DNA from: Peptostreptococcaceae bacterium
GTDB taxonomy: Bacteria > Bacillota_A > Clostridia > Peptostreptococcales > Anaerovoracaceae
NCBI GenBank assembly: GCA_016650135.1
Contig: JAENWH010000007.1
Coordinates: 1 to 18,767, forward strand
Length of the DNA stretch: 18,767 bases
Reading direction: 5' to 3'
Numbering within the stretch: position 1 is the stretch's first letter; the number at the start of each line of letters is the position of its first letter. Positions 8,013 through 16,839 of this stretch are shown here, piece by piece. A program made the position numbers and the translations under genes. The notes under the pieces are model-generated. The model searched no databases. It had not been told where the DNA came from and worked only from the letters and a program-made list of their open reading frames with translations.

Positions 8013-10801
8013 TAAGAATAGTATTTGTTTTATGCGGAATGTGCATTGGTTCCTTAGCGGAAGCTTCAGGACAAACAATTGCCGATACGAAAAATACAAC
8101 GACCATCGGCTACGATTCTTTGGTACATGTGGCTTACGGAACCGTTGCAAAGAATGATTTGATAGGTGCAATTTCTGTAATAAAACCGTCAGAATATCTG
8201 GACAAGAATTATGGAACTTATTCACTTGATAACGCTAGTGCATTTATTGGAGGTAGTAATCTCTGGAACTTAGGTACATCGTTGGTTTTGATTGATGGTG
8301 TGCCTCGTGCTTTAGGAGATGTTATTTCAACCGAGATTGATCAAATCTCGTATTTGAAGGGTGCTAATGCTGTTGTTCTATATGGTAGTCGTGCAGCTAA
8401 TGGAGTAATCCTGATTACAACGAAACGTGGTAAGGTAGGAGACCTCAAGGCCAATGTACGTGTTAATGGTGGGATTAATGTTCCGAAGTCTTATCCTGAT
8501 TTTTTGGGATCGTCGGAATATATGACCTATTATAATCAAGCTAGTTTGAATGATGGATTGGTTGCACCTTATAGCGATGCCACAATAGCTAATTATTCAT
8601 CGCATTCAAATACAGATCGTTACCCTGACTTAAATTATTATTCGTCAGATTATTTGAAGAATATGTCTAACTTATATTCTACCAATGCTGAATTTACAGG
8701 TGGTGATCAACGTGCTCGTTTTTATGCCGTGATTGGTCTTCAAAGCGAAAATTCTTTGTTGAACTTTGGTGAAGGCAAGAATGATAAAGCTACCCGTTTG
8801 AATGTACGTGGTAATATTGACTTGAAGTTGACTGATGTTATTAGTACGTATGTTAATGTATCTACTGTATTTAATGATAGCAGATCTTCGAATAGTAATT
8901 ATTGGAGCAGTGCAGATACTTTGCAACCCAATCGCTTTTCACCACTAATACCTACCAATTTGATTACGGCAGGTGCGACGAGTGCACTAAATTTAGCAGA
9001 TGCCAGTCGTAATATTATTGACGGAAAATATATTTTAGGAGGTTCTCAGCAATATCTGACAAATCCGATTGCCGATGTATATGCTGCAGGAAATTTAACT
9101 ACCTCTAGCCGTCAATTTCAATATACGGGAGGGGTTGATTTTGATCTTAAAAACTCATTGAAAGGTCTTTCTTTGCATACCCAATTAAGTATTGACTATT
9201 CGAACTCTTACAGAGATTCTGTTCTCAATACATATGCGGTTTATAGTCCTACCTGGAGTACTTCAGGCGCAGATTCAATTACTGGTTTGACTAAATATAG
9301 TACTGATGGTCATACCGGAATTCAGAACTTGGGTGGTACTTTTAGTGATCAGGTAATTGATTTCAATATGCATTTAGATTATGTGAATACCTTTAATGGA
9401 AAACACAATGTATCTGGCATGTTGGTTGCTGCTGCTACTCGCCGTCGTATGACCGGAGACTTTCAGAATAGAACAAATGCTAATTTAGGTTTGCAACTAG
9501 AATATAATTATAATCATAAATACTATGCTGACTTTAGCGGAGCACTTGTCAATTCTACTAAATTGCCGGCTGCTACGCGTGTAGCCTTCTCGCCTACATT
9601 AAGTTTGAGTTGGTTGTTGAGCGGAGAAGATTTTTTGAAAAATTCTAGTATAGTTGATCGTTTGAAACTGACTGGATCTGCCGGCATCGTAAACACTGAT
9701 GTGGATATTAATGATTATTATTTGTATAATGCGGTTTATGTCCCAACAGCTTATTTTGGATGGTATGATGCTACTAATAATCAGGCCTCTTCTATATCAC
9801 GTGCTGCGAATCATAATTTAACTTATGCTAAAAGGAAAGAAATTAATTTAGGACTTGAAGGCTCTTTGTTTAATAAGGTATTAGATTTTCAGGCTTCTGC
9901 ATTCTCTATTACAAAGGATGGTTTGCCTGTGCAGCGTTATTCACTGTATCCTAACTCTTTCTATACCGCTAATCCTGCATCATCTTTTGTCCCTTATGTG
10001 AACTATGGGGCAAACCTTTACCAAGGCTTTGATTTTCAATTAAATTTCAATAAAAATTTAGGAGAAGTCAATTTGAAAATAGGGATTTCCGGAACTTATG
10101 TTGCTACGAAAGTCTTAAAACGTGACGAGTTGTATGCTGATTCATATCGTAATCGTGTAGGTAAACCTACAGATGCAATATTTGGTTTACAAAGCGAAGG
10201 CTTTTTTACTAGTCAGGATGATATTAACAATCATGCAGCACAAAAGTTTGGTGTGGTTAAACCTGGTGATATTAAGTATAAAGATCAAAACGGCGATGGT
10301 TATATAGATGATAGAGATGAAGTTCAGATTGGTCAATGGAGCAGTCCATTTACAGGAGGTATGAATTTCTCTGCTCAATGGAAAGGTTTTACCGTATTTG
10401 TATTAGGAACAGCACAGATTGGTGGAACAGGTGTTAAAAACAATAGTTACTATTGGGAATTTGGCGATAGAAAATATTCCTCCATTGTTCGCAATAGTTG
10501 GACCGAAGAAACAAAGAATACAGCAACTTATCCTCGCTTGACTACTCTTAGCGGTGACAATAACTTCCGCTATTCAGATTTCTGGGCTTATAGCACAGAC
10601 AGAATTAATCTTTCCAGAGTACAGCTAACTTATTCTTTACCAAAGGAAATTCTGAAGAATATTAATGTGAAAGGGTTGGATATTTATGCCAGTGGATCTA
10701 ATTTACTGACAATCGCCAAGAACAGAGATATTATGGAGCTTAATGTCGGTAGTTCACCGCAGACTAGATTCTTCAATCTTGGTATTAAGGCTGAATTTTA
10801 A
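8003..10801 (+). CDS. SusC-like receptor, short form without N-terminal accessory domains
   Basis: This is a second TonB-dependent outer-membrane transporter of the SusC/RagA type. It is 932 residues long with a signal peptide of about 24 residues (cleavage near EASG/Q). It has no STN and no carboxypeptidase-like domain. After a short linker the SusC box appears as VAYGTVAKNDLIGAISVI (43-60). The plug continues with YSLDNASAFIGG, LVLIDGVPRALGDV and AVVLYGSRAANGVILITTKRGK (ending near 143), followed by the barrel and a terminal LGIKAEF. Short SusC proteins with this box and a DxxxxYSLDN segment are, from memory, a known Bacteroidota subgroup, so the shortness is probably natural. A DQNGDGYIDDRDE calcium-like loop is present. 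It lies 59 bases after the first SusD gene, with a duplicated start region, and 20 bases before its own SusD partner. Without STN it cannot itself signal to FecR, so it is probably driven by the operon promoter. Confidence 0.93.
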   Translation: MKLIRIVFVLCGMCIGSLAEASGQTIADTKNTTTIGYDSLVHVAYGTVAKNDLIGAISVIKPSEYLDKNYGTYSLDNASAFIGGSNLWNLGTSLVLIDGVPRALGDVISTEIDQISYLKGANAVVLYGSRAANGVILITTKRGKVGDLKANVRVNGGINVPKSYPDFLGSSEYMTYYNQASLNDGLVAPYSDATIANYSSHSNTDRYPDLNYYSSDYLKNMSNLYSTNAEFTGGDQRARFYAVIGLQSENSLLNFGEGKNDKATRLNVRGNIDLKLTDVISTYVNVSTVFNDSRSSNSNYWSSADTLQPNRFSPLIPTNLITAGATSALNLADASRNIIDGKYILGGSQQYLTNPIADVYAAGNLTTSSRQFQYTGGVDFDLKNSLKGLSLHTQLSIDYSNSYRDSVLNTYAVYSPTWSTSGADSITGLTKYSTDGHTGIQNLGGTFSDQVIDFNMHLDYVNTFNGKHNVSGMLVAAATRRRMTGDFQNRTNANLGLQLEYNYNHKYYADFSGALVNSTKLPAATRVAFSPTLSLSWLLSGEDFLKNSSIVDRLKLTGSAGIVNTDVDINDYYLYNAVYVPTAYFGWYDATNNQASSISRAANHNLTYAKRKEINLGLEGSLFNKVLDFQASAFSITKDGLPVQRYSLYPNSFYTANPASSFVPYVNYGANLYQGFDFQLNFNKNLGEVNLKIGISGTYVATKVLKRDELYADSYRNRVGKPTDAIFGLQSEGFFTSQDDINNHAAQKFGVVKPGDIKYKDQNGDGYIDDRDEVQIGQWSSPFTGGMNFSAQWKGFTVFVLGTAQIGGTGVKNNSYYWEFGDRKYSSIVRNSWTEETKNTATYPRLTTLSGDNNFRYSDFWAYSTDRINLSRVQLTYSLPKEILKNINVKGLDIYASGSNLLTIAKNRDIMELNVGSSPQTRFFNLGIKAEF

Positions 10802-10821
10802 GTGTATCATTAAAACAAAAA

Positions 10822-12591
10822 ATGAATATGAAAACTAAATTAATTATATTGCTAGCTTCGGTCATGATTTTCAGTGGTTGTGAGGATCTTTTCTTTCCTG
10901 CAGATCAAAATGACCGTTCGCTGGATGTAATATACGATAGTGCTCCGTTTGCGGAAGGTATTTTAATGAATGGATATGTACGTTTACCTTCGGGGGGCTA
11001 TTCGTTCAATGATGTTGCTACGGACAATGCTGTATCAAACGACGGAGGTAACAATTATCTTCTGATGGCTACAGGTAAGTGGTCATCCTTGAATAATCCG
11101 ATGGATCAATGGGCTAATTCTTACTCTGCCATTCAATATCTGAATATGATGTTGGAGCAAACAGATAAAGTAACTTGGGCTACTACCGGACAATATACAA
11201 AAGAGATGTTTAACGACCGTACAAAAGGTGAAGCATATGGATTGAGGGCACTTTTTATGTATTACCTGTTACAGGCTCATGGTGGTTGGACTAGTGATGG
11301 TAAGCTTTTAGGTGTGCCTATTATTACAAAATCTTTAGACACTAATTCTGATGTTAATTTGCCACGTAATACGTTTGCTGAATGTCTGACTCAGATTTAT
11401 GCAGATTTAAGCTTGGCTGAGAGTTATTTACCTCTTGATTTTGAGGATCTTACTGATGATACTCAGCTTCCAGGTAAATATTCAGGTAAGACTGCATTTG
11501 CAGATTACAACCGCGTGTTTGGTGCATTTGACCGTGGACGAATAACAGCACGAATTGTTAAAGCCATAAGGGCACAAGTGTCGTTATTGGCTGCCAGCCC
11601 TGCATTTAATCAGGGAACAACTGTTACATGGGCTAATGCAGCCGATGATGCGGCCGCAGTTCTTGACATAAATGGAACAGGGGGCATTTCAGCTTTAGCA
11701 ACTAATGGTGCAAAATTTTATGCTTCATCGAATAAAACAGAAATCGACGGATTGACACAAGGCATAAATCCTAAGGAAGTTCTTTGGAGGACGAATGTGG
11801 CAAATAACAATAACATGGAATCGGACAATTATCCTCCTACTCTTTATGGAAAAGGACGTGTCAATCCAACACAAAATCTGGTAGATGCTTTTCCCGGGGT
11901 CAATGGTTATCCTATAACTGACGTTACTAGTAATTATGACCTGACTAAACCTTATGTGAAGCGTGACCCTCGTTTAACCCTTTATATTGCCGTAAATGGT
12001 GGTAAGATGGGACCGAGTTCTTCAGTTATTTCCACGGAAGTGGGAAAAACAACTGATGGATTAAATGCTATATCCACTTCTACGCGAACAGGTTATTATA
12101 TGCGTAAACTACTTCGTGAAGATGTGAACCTTGCTCCGTCAACTACCACCACTCAGAATCATTACGTGGCACGTATCCGTTATACAGAGATATTCTTGGC
12201 ATATGCTGAAGCTGCAAATGAGGCTTGGGGACCCGATGGAAGTGGGTCTCATGCTTATTCTGCTCGACAAATCATTGCTGCTATACGAAAAAGGGCTGGA
12301 ATAACGCAACCTGATAACTATTTAGCGAGTATCACTAATCGAGATGACATGAGAAAACTGATTCATAATGAACGTAGATTGGAGCTCTGTTTTGAAGGTT
12401 CACGTTTTTGGGATTTACGCAGATGGAAGGACGACCTTACTGAAACAGCAACAGGGATGCAAATAACCGGAACAGATTATGTAAAGGTGCCTGTTGAAAA
12501 CAGAGTGTACAAAGATTATATGTATTATGGACCGATACCTAATCTCGAAATATTGAAGTTTAATAATTTGATTCAAAACAAAGGCTGGTAA
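10822..12591 (+). CDS. SusD-like surface lipoprotein, partner of short-form receptor
   Basis: This is a RagB/SusD family lipoprotein of 589 residues. The signal peptide ends in FSGC with the lipidated cysteine at residue 20. Helical SusD segments include AIQYLNMMLEQ and GEAYGLRALFMYYLLQAHGG near the N-terminal third and RITARIVKAIRAQVSLLAASPAFN in the middle. The C-terminal part has YTEIFLAYAEAANEAWG, IAAIRKRAGITQPDNY, and LIHNERRLELCFEGSRFWDLRRW, the strong SusD signature. It ends NLIQNKGW, in place of the commoner NPGY. A second in-frame ATG two codons in (10828) is an equally good start. Its place 20 bases behind the short SusC marks the cognate pair. Confidence 0.94.
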   Translation: MNMKTKLIILLASVMIFSGCEDLFFPADQNDRSLDVIYDSAPFAEGILMNGYVRLPSGGYSFNDVATDNAVSNDGGNNYLLMATGKWSSLNNPMDQWANSYSAIQYLNMMLEQTDKVTWATTGQYTKEMFNDRTKGEAYGLRALFMYYLLQAHGGWTSDGKLLGVPIITKSLDTNSDVNLPRNTFAECLTQIYADLSLAESYLPLDFEDLTDDTQLPGKYSGKTAFADYNRVFGAFDRGRITARIVKAIRAQVSLLAASPAFNQGTTVTWANAADDAAAVLDINGTGGISALATNGAKFYASSNKTEIDGLTQGINPKEVLWRTNVANNNNMESDNYPPTLYGKGRVNPTQNLVDAFPGVNGYPITDVTSNYDLTKPYVKRDPRLTLYIAVNGGKMGPSSSVISTEVGKTTDGLNAISTSTRTGYYMRKLLREDVNLAPSTTTTQNHYVARIRYTEIFLAYAEAANEAWGPDGSGSHAYSARQIIAAIRKRAGITQPDNYLASITNRDDMRKLIHNERRLELCFEGSRFWDLRRWKDDLTETATGMQITGTDYVKVPVENRVYKDYMYYGPIPNLEILKFNNLIQNKGW

Positions 12592-12617
12592 ACATTACTA
12601 ATAAAATAATAATAGAG

Positions 12618-13655
12618 ATGAAAAAATTAATATTTATATCTTTAAGTGCATTGCTGATTTTTGTGTCGTGCAAGAATCAGGATAACATATTTCCTGATTA
12701 TAATTATACTACAGTTTACTTTCCATATCAATCTCCAGTTAGGACAATTATACTTGGAACGGATTATGTTTACGATAACTCTCTTGATACTCTGCATCAA
12801 TGCGAAATATATGCAACAATGGGAGGCGTTTACAGCAATAATGTAAATCGTACGCTCGATGTAGTAGTAGATAATTCGCTTTGCAATAAGTTGACATATG
12901 AGACTTCTAGCGGTGCTGCTGTGCTCCCAATGCCATCAAGTTATTATACACTTGCTTCTTCGCAGATTGTAATTCCTTCTGGCTCGACGATGGGGGGAGT
13001 AAATGTGCAATTGAATGACGCTTTTTTTGATGATCCTCTTGCTGTAAATAACACTTATGTAATACCCCTTCGAATTTCAAAGGTAGCAAATGCTGATTCA
13101 ATACTTAGTGGTCTTCCTAATGTTACAAGTCCTAATCGCAATATATTGACCGATTGGGCAATTTTACCTAAAGATTATATTCTTTTTGCAGTAAAGTACA
13201 AAAACCGTTGGGATGCTACTTATTTGCGTAGAGGGATAGACGTTGGTGTAGGTAACGCCGGTAATACTGCATTGGATACTACTGTTGTATACCATCAAAA
13301 AAATGTGGAAAACGATCAGTCCGTGTTGACCGCGGCAACTCAATCAATGACGCAGCTTTTAATATCTCTTAATGGGAAAAATAAAGATAATATAGATATT
13401 CCGTTTAGTTTATTAATGACATTTGATGGAAGTGGTAACTGTAGTATTTCCAATCCGGCATCTGCATCTTATACTATTACAGGTAGTGGTAAGTATGTTA
13501 AGAATGGAGATATGTGGGGAACTATTAAACGTGATGTTCTTTACCTCAATTATGAGGTTAATTTTGGAACATCGACTCACACTATGACAGACACTTTGGT
13601 TATGCGAGACAGGGTTGAGAAGTTAGAAACATTTAATCCTCATTACAATAATTAA
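12618..13655 (+). CDS. DUF1735-type (SusE-position) surface lipoprotein
   Basis: This is a predicted surface lipoprotein of 345 residues, with signal peptide and lipobox FVSC (cysteine 18). The first part reads as the beta-sandwich DUF1735 domain: TTVYFPYQSPVRTIILG, then NRTLDVVVDNSLCNKL, YYTLASSQIVIPSGS, and YVIPLRISKVANADSI. The second half (from about YILFAVKYKNRWDATYLRRG) resembles the DUF4361-type lipocalin-like domain found in the same proteins, ending in a TDTLVMRD strand. Such proteins sit after SusD in many polysaccharide utilisation loci and are thought to bind glycan at the cell surface, as SusE/SusF do. It is the last gene of the operon, with a strong terminator 20 bases after its stop. 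Family assignment is from memory; ligand is unknown. Confidence 0.85.
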   Translation: MKKLIFISLSALLIFVSCKNQDNIFPDYNYTTVYFPYQSPVRTIILGTDYVYDNSLDTLHQCEIYATMGGVYSNNVNRTLDVVVDNSLCNKLTYETSSGAAVLPMPSSYYTLASSQIVIPSGSTMGGVNVQLNDAFFDDPLAVNNTYVIPLRISKVANADSILSGLPNVTSPNRNILTDWAILPKDYILFAVKYKNRWDATYLRRGIDVGVGNAGNTALDTTVVYHQKNVENDQSVLTAATQSMTQLLISLNGKNKDNIDIPFSLLMTFDGSGNCSISNPASASYTITGSGKYVKNGDMWGTIKRDVLYLNYEVNFGTSTHTMTDTLVMRDRVEKLETFNPHYNN

Positions 13656-13674
13656 TAAGAATATAATGAATGGT

Positions 13675-13718
13675 TTAAGTCGGATTAGTGGAGTATTGGC
13701 TTCACTGATCCGACTTAA
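13675..13718 (+). terminator. Strong hairpin terminator of the receptor operon
   Basis: The arms TTAAGTCGGAT (from 13675) and ATCCGACTTAA (to 13718) extend to a 19-bp stem with two G-U wobble pairs around a six-base loop. It starts 20 bases after the last gene's stop and is followed by an AT-rich tract. It marks the end of the five-gene operon. Confidence 0.85.
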
Positions 13719-13848
13719 CTGTTATTATAACAATTTTCCACTTCAGTGATTTATATTATTGCCTTATAATTTGCCTGGCAATATATTCATAATACTTTCG
13801 CAATTACAAATAGAATATTAGACATTGAAACGTATACCGGACATTTGT

Positions 13849-14043
13849 TTATTTATTTTTTTTCTCTGTCAGCCAACTCTTTTCCCTATGTTTCTTTATA
13901 GGAAGACTGATTTCTTCATTTTCAGGATTGAATCCGGAATTAAGCCAGTATCTGAATTCTTAGCGAACTGAAGTTCTTCAATATTGCATATCATTTTGTC
14001 TTACATTTTCCCTTCCTACTTTTGGATAATAAATAAAACACTT
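13849..14043 (-). pseudogene. Decayed 3' end of an unidentified gene, two in-frame stops
   Basis: Read on the minus strand from 14043, the frame gives a protein-like chain of about 64 codons ending in TAA at 13851-13849. It includes YYPKVGREN, then a TGA at 13980-13978, RTSVR, a TAA at 13962-13960, then EFRYWLNSGFNPENEE and IKKHREKSWLTEKK. The composition (W, Y, R, P, G) is unlike random AT-rich frames nearby. No clear start or upstream continuation is found beyond about 14043. I do not recognise the family; the piece reads like the C-terminus of a real protein that has decayed. Its orientation is opposite to every other gene in the window. Confidence 0.5.
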
Positions 14044-14131
14044 ATTTTTAAATCATTAATAGTTTAATATTAACTGCTGTATTTTTTTCTCTAAATTTTA
14101 TTTTATATATCCGGATAATTTAGTTGGAGTC

Positions 14132-14148
14132 TAGAACGTTCAGTTCTA
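14132..14148. promoter_or_regulatory. 17-bp dyad TAGAAC-N5-GTTCTA
   Basis: TAGAAC (14132-14137) and GTTCTA (14143-14148) are exact reverse complements around GTTCA. The dyad lies about 140-150 bases upstream of the next gene's start in otherwise very AT-rich sequence. The symmetrical arms and five-base spacer look like a site for a dimeric repressor. No matching regulator is in the window, and the function is not shown. Confidence 0.35.
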
Positions 14149-14285
14149 TCAATAAAAATATTTTACCTTCAAAAAGTAATTTATTTAAAGCGTCTACTGT
14201 TCATCGGTCATTACACGGGATTGGAAAGACTGATATAAATGTTTTATTTAAATATCCATTTTAATTTTATATTATCATGTCCTTT

Positions 14286-15023
14286 ATGAAGATTAAAGCC
14301 TATTTGAGTTCTGTGCTTATCGCCATTTTTATAATAATGGCTGTGAGTTTAAATTCAGAGAATCAAAAAATACCTTTGCGTGTAAAAAACAACTTTTTTT
14401 ATACGCAAAAACAAAACTTAAAGGACACATTAAGTAGACGTACAGGTATTGATTACCCTTTTATTATCGGATACAACTACATTCCGGTTACAAATAATGA
14501 GAGTAATCATCCTTATTTTAAAAAGAATAACTGGGAAAGAGGTTCATTGGTTTATCAAGACAGACTCTATACTGTTGGAGGTTTAAAATATGATATTGAA
14601 ATAGACAAACTTATTTATATCATGTATGATAAAGATAATAAAATGAATTGTGTTGCATTGGATGAAAATTTTATTTCGGAATTTAAGCTGTTGAATTCCA
14701 CATTTAGATATTATAATGATTTGAAAAATAATTCTGGTAGGAAGCTAAAAGCAGGTTATTACGAAGTAGTCTATGATGGAAAATTAAAATTTTTGGTTCG
14801 GAGTGAAAAATCAGAAACGATGTATGATTTCAATACTTCAACAGATTTATTTTTACTGAAGGATGGAGTAATGATAAGTGTAAGACGGATGGGTAATTTG
14901 GTAAGACAATTAAAAGATAAAGAAAAGGCTGTAAAAAAATATATTAGAGCTAATTCTTTAAGATTAAACAGATCAGATTACAGCTCAGCGTTTAAAGTTT
15001 TAAAGTTTTACGAAAATCTATAA
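14286..15023 (+). CDS. Exported protein of unknown function, linked to TonB receptor and DUF4249 genes
   Basis: A hydrophobic stretch near the start (AYLSSVLIAIFIIMAVSL) is a signal peptide or membrane anchor, so the protein is probably periplasmic or envelope-bound. From the ATG at 14286 it has 245 residues. An ATG at 14277 adds only MSF and is a less natural signal-peptide start. The middle has YPFIIGYNYIPVTN, then a beta-rich part with YTVGGLKYDIEIDKLIYIMY. Then come YYEVVYDGKLKFLVRSEKSE and a basic C-terminal helix around DKEKAVKKYIRANSLRLNR. I believe similar proteins accompany TonB receptors of the DUF4249 type in Bacteroidota, but I cannot name a family. The receptor gene starts four bases after its stop, so they form an operon. 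It is the only unbroken gene in this region. Base content is lower in GC than the SusC/SusD operon. Confidence 0.75.
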   Translation: MKIKAYLSSVLIAIFIIMAVSLNSENQKIPLRVKNNFFYTQKQNLKDTLSRRTGIDYPFIIGYNYIPVTNNESNHPYFKKNNWERGSLVYQDRLYTVGGLKYDIEIDKLIYIMYDKDNKMNCVALDENFISEFKLLNSTFRYYNDLKNNSGRKLKAGYYEVVYDGKLKFLVRSEKSETMYDFNTSTDLFLLKDGVMISVRRMGNLVRQLKDKEKAVKKYIRANSLRLNRSDYSSAFKVLKFYENL

Positions 15024-15027
15024 AAAA

Positions 15028-15684
15028 ATGAAGTTATTCATCCAAATATTACTTTGTTTTTTGACTTTTTTTGTTTCTGCTCAAAGAAGCAATATCAATA
15101 TAGTTGAAGATTTTGATATTAAAGTGAATTATGATTCGACTGCTTTTCTGAATTTTGTAACAACTTTTGAGAAAGAACATCCTGTTAAATTCTATTTTAA
15201 TGAATTCTGGTTGGATAAAGTATTGGTAAGACAAATACAAACTCCAACTAATTTATCTCAGGTTTTATATGATTCATTCAAGGATTCAAACCTGAACTAT
15301 TTTATTGATGGTTCTAATATCCTGATTACCAAAAACTACAAAATCAAAACTACTCTGCCCGGAAATTTTTTTCGTTTAGAAAAGAATATCGTTAATAACT
15401 CTTCTGATTCAATTGAATTAATAAATTCTTTCTTCAATCGGGGAAAAAATGAAGTCCCCAATCTGAATAATAAGATAGTATATATCGGTAATCCTTCAAA
15501 CAAATCAACAGGCAATAAAATCGTATTATCCGGAATTGTTCGAAATGAAGAGAACGGTGAGCCGATACTTGGTGCTCAGGTATATGTAAAAAAACAGAAT
15601 ACAGGAACAGTGACTGATGATTATGGTCATTATGTAATAACACTACCCAGAGGGAGAAATGATATTTTATTTAATAAAGTATGA
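15028..15684 (+). pseudogene. 5' part of a broken TonB-dependent receptor (STN and carboxypeptidase-like domains)
   Basis: This is the N-terminal 218 codons of a receptor that would sit in the outer membrane. The signal peptide runs to about residue 18 (FFVSAQ). An STN-like domain spans about 35-102 (FLNFVTTFEKEHPVKFYFNEFW; LNYFIDGSNILITK). A carboxypeptidase-regulatory-like domain spans about 165-213, with LSGIVRNEENGEPILGAQVYV and GTVTDDYGHYVITLPRGRND. The frame stops just where the domain should finish and the plug begin. The missing barrel appears in the next frame from 15659. The plug motif is found in neither part, so sequence has been lost at the junction and the frame changed. Without a barrel this fragment cannot transport; it could at most make a truncated periplasmic product. 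It is coupled to the upstream exported protein gene by a four-base gap. Confidence 0.85.
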
Positions 15685-16828
15685 TCTTACACCGGGTAAT
15701 TTTACAGCACTATCTTCCGAATCAGATATTGTTGCAGTTAATTTACCCAAGGAACGTGGTATTGAATCAGGATTATTCATTCAGGATGAATTTGATATAA
15801 ACAGAAGGTTAACAATATCAGCAGGTCTGAGATATGCCTTATTCTTTGCTCTCGGACCCGGTAAAGTGTATAAATACAATCCTGATTTAGCGCGTTCAAC
15901 TGATAGTAGAATTGATTCAACCATTTATTCTTCTAATGATATTGTAAAAACTTATGGTGGACCAGAAGTAAGGCTCTCAGCTCGTTATAAAGTAGGATCA
16001 GACAATTCTGTTAAATTAAGCTATAGCAGGATACATCAGTTTCTTCATATGCTTAGCAATACAACCGCTATTTCACCGACAGATGTTTGGACAATAAGTG
16101 ATGCGAATTTTAAACCTCTGATTGGAGATCAGGTAGCTATTGGTTACTATCAGAATTTATTATCAAATACAGTTGAAGCTTCTGCTGAAATTTACTACAA
16201 ATGGACGCAAAATAATCTGGATTATAAAGGTGGTGCCGAACTTTTACTCAACCGTAATTTAGATGTTGCTTTACTGTCCGGTGATGGACGGGCTTATGGA
16301 ATAGAATTTCTTATTAAGAAAAAAAGTGGTATTATTAATGGGTGGATTTCATACACTTATTCCAAATCAGAACTTAAAGTAAACGGAAAATTTGCGGATG
16401 AAAAAATCAATAATGGTCAATTTTATCCTTCGGATTACGATAAGCCACACGACTTAAATGTCGTTGTTAACTATAAATACACAAGAAGAATTACTTTGAC
16501 AAATACCTTCACTTACAGTACAGGCAGACCAATCACATATCCTGTTGCCAGATACAATTACCGTGGAATAGAAGTAATGCATTATTCAAACAGGAATGAA
16601 TATAGAATTCCGGATTATATGAGATGGGATTTTTCCTTGAATATAGACGGAAGCCTTAAAGCCAATAAACTGGGACATGGTTCATGGTCTTTTGGAATTT
16701 ACAATGTGTTGGGAAGAGATAATGCTTATTCGGTATTTTTTAAATCTACACCTAATGGTATAAAGGGATACAAACTTTCCATTTTTGCTCAACCAATAGT
16801 GAGTATTACATACAATTTTAAATTTTAA
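15659..16828 (+). pseudogene. 3' part of the broken TonB-dependent receptor (beta-barrel only)
   Basis: This frame holds most of a 22-strand-type barrel but no signal peptide and no plug. It is recognisable from KYDLTPGNFTALSSESDIV and LPKERGIESGLFIQDEFDI, through VKLSYSRIHQFLHMLSNTTAI, YGIEFLIKKKSG and YPSDYDKPHDLNVVVNYKY, to RIPDYMRWDFSLNIDG. It ends in VSITYNFKF, a normal OM insertion signal with C-terminal phenylalanine. Open-frame residues before about KYDLTPG (MIFYLI) are read-through of the upstream part in the wrong frame. Relative to receptors of this type, which I recall as roughly 800-900 residues, about 200-300 residues (plug and first strands) are missing. The ATG at 15659 is not a likely true start. 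A DUF4249 gene start follows 11 bases after the stop, the usual partner of this receptor type. Confidence 0.85.
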
Positions 16829-16839
16829 ATAAACTCAAA

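Larger units (their letters stand above)
13719..14276. other. Non-coding stretch between operon and decayed region
   Basis: No intact gene is visible. An 11-bp palindrome TTGCCTGGCAA lies at 13771-13781. A minus-strand coding remnant (13849-14043) and a dyad (14132-14148) are listed separately. The last 230 bases are AT-rich and must hold any promoter for the plus-strand genes that follow, but no clear TAnnTTTG element was found. Confidence 0.6.

Noticed and set aside
2268..10378. Open frames of 60-110 codons on the minus strand and in other frames inside the sus genes
   Set aside because: They lie wholly within strongly supported genes and show no domain, start context or composition of their own.
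8003..10801. Second SusC gene as a truncated pseudogene because of missing N-terminal domains
   Set aside because: It has its own signal peptide, a clean SusC box and plug, an intact barrel end and a paired SusD; short SusC proteins of this kind are a recognised subgroup.
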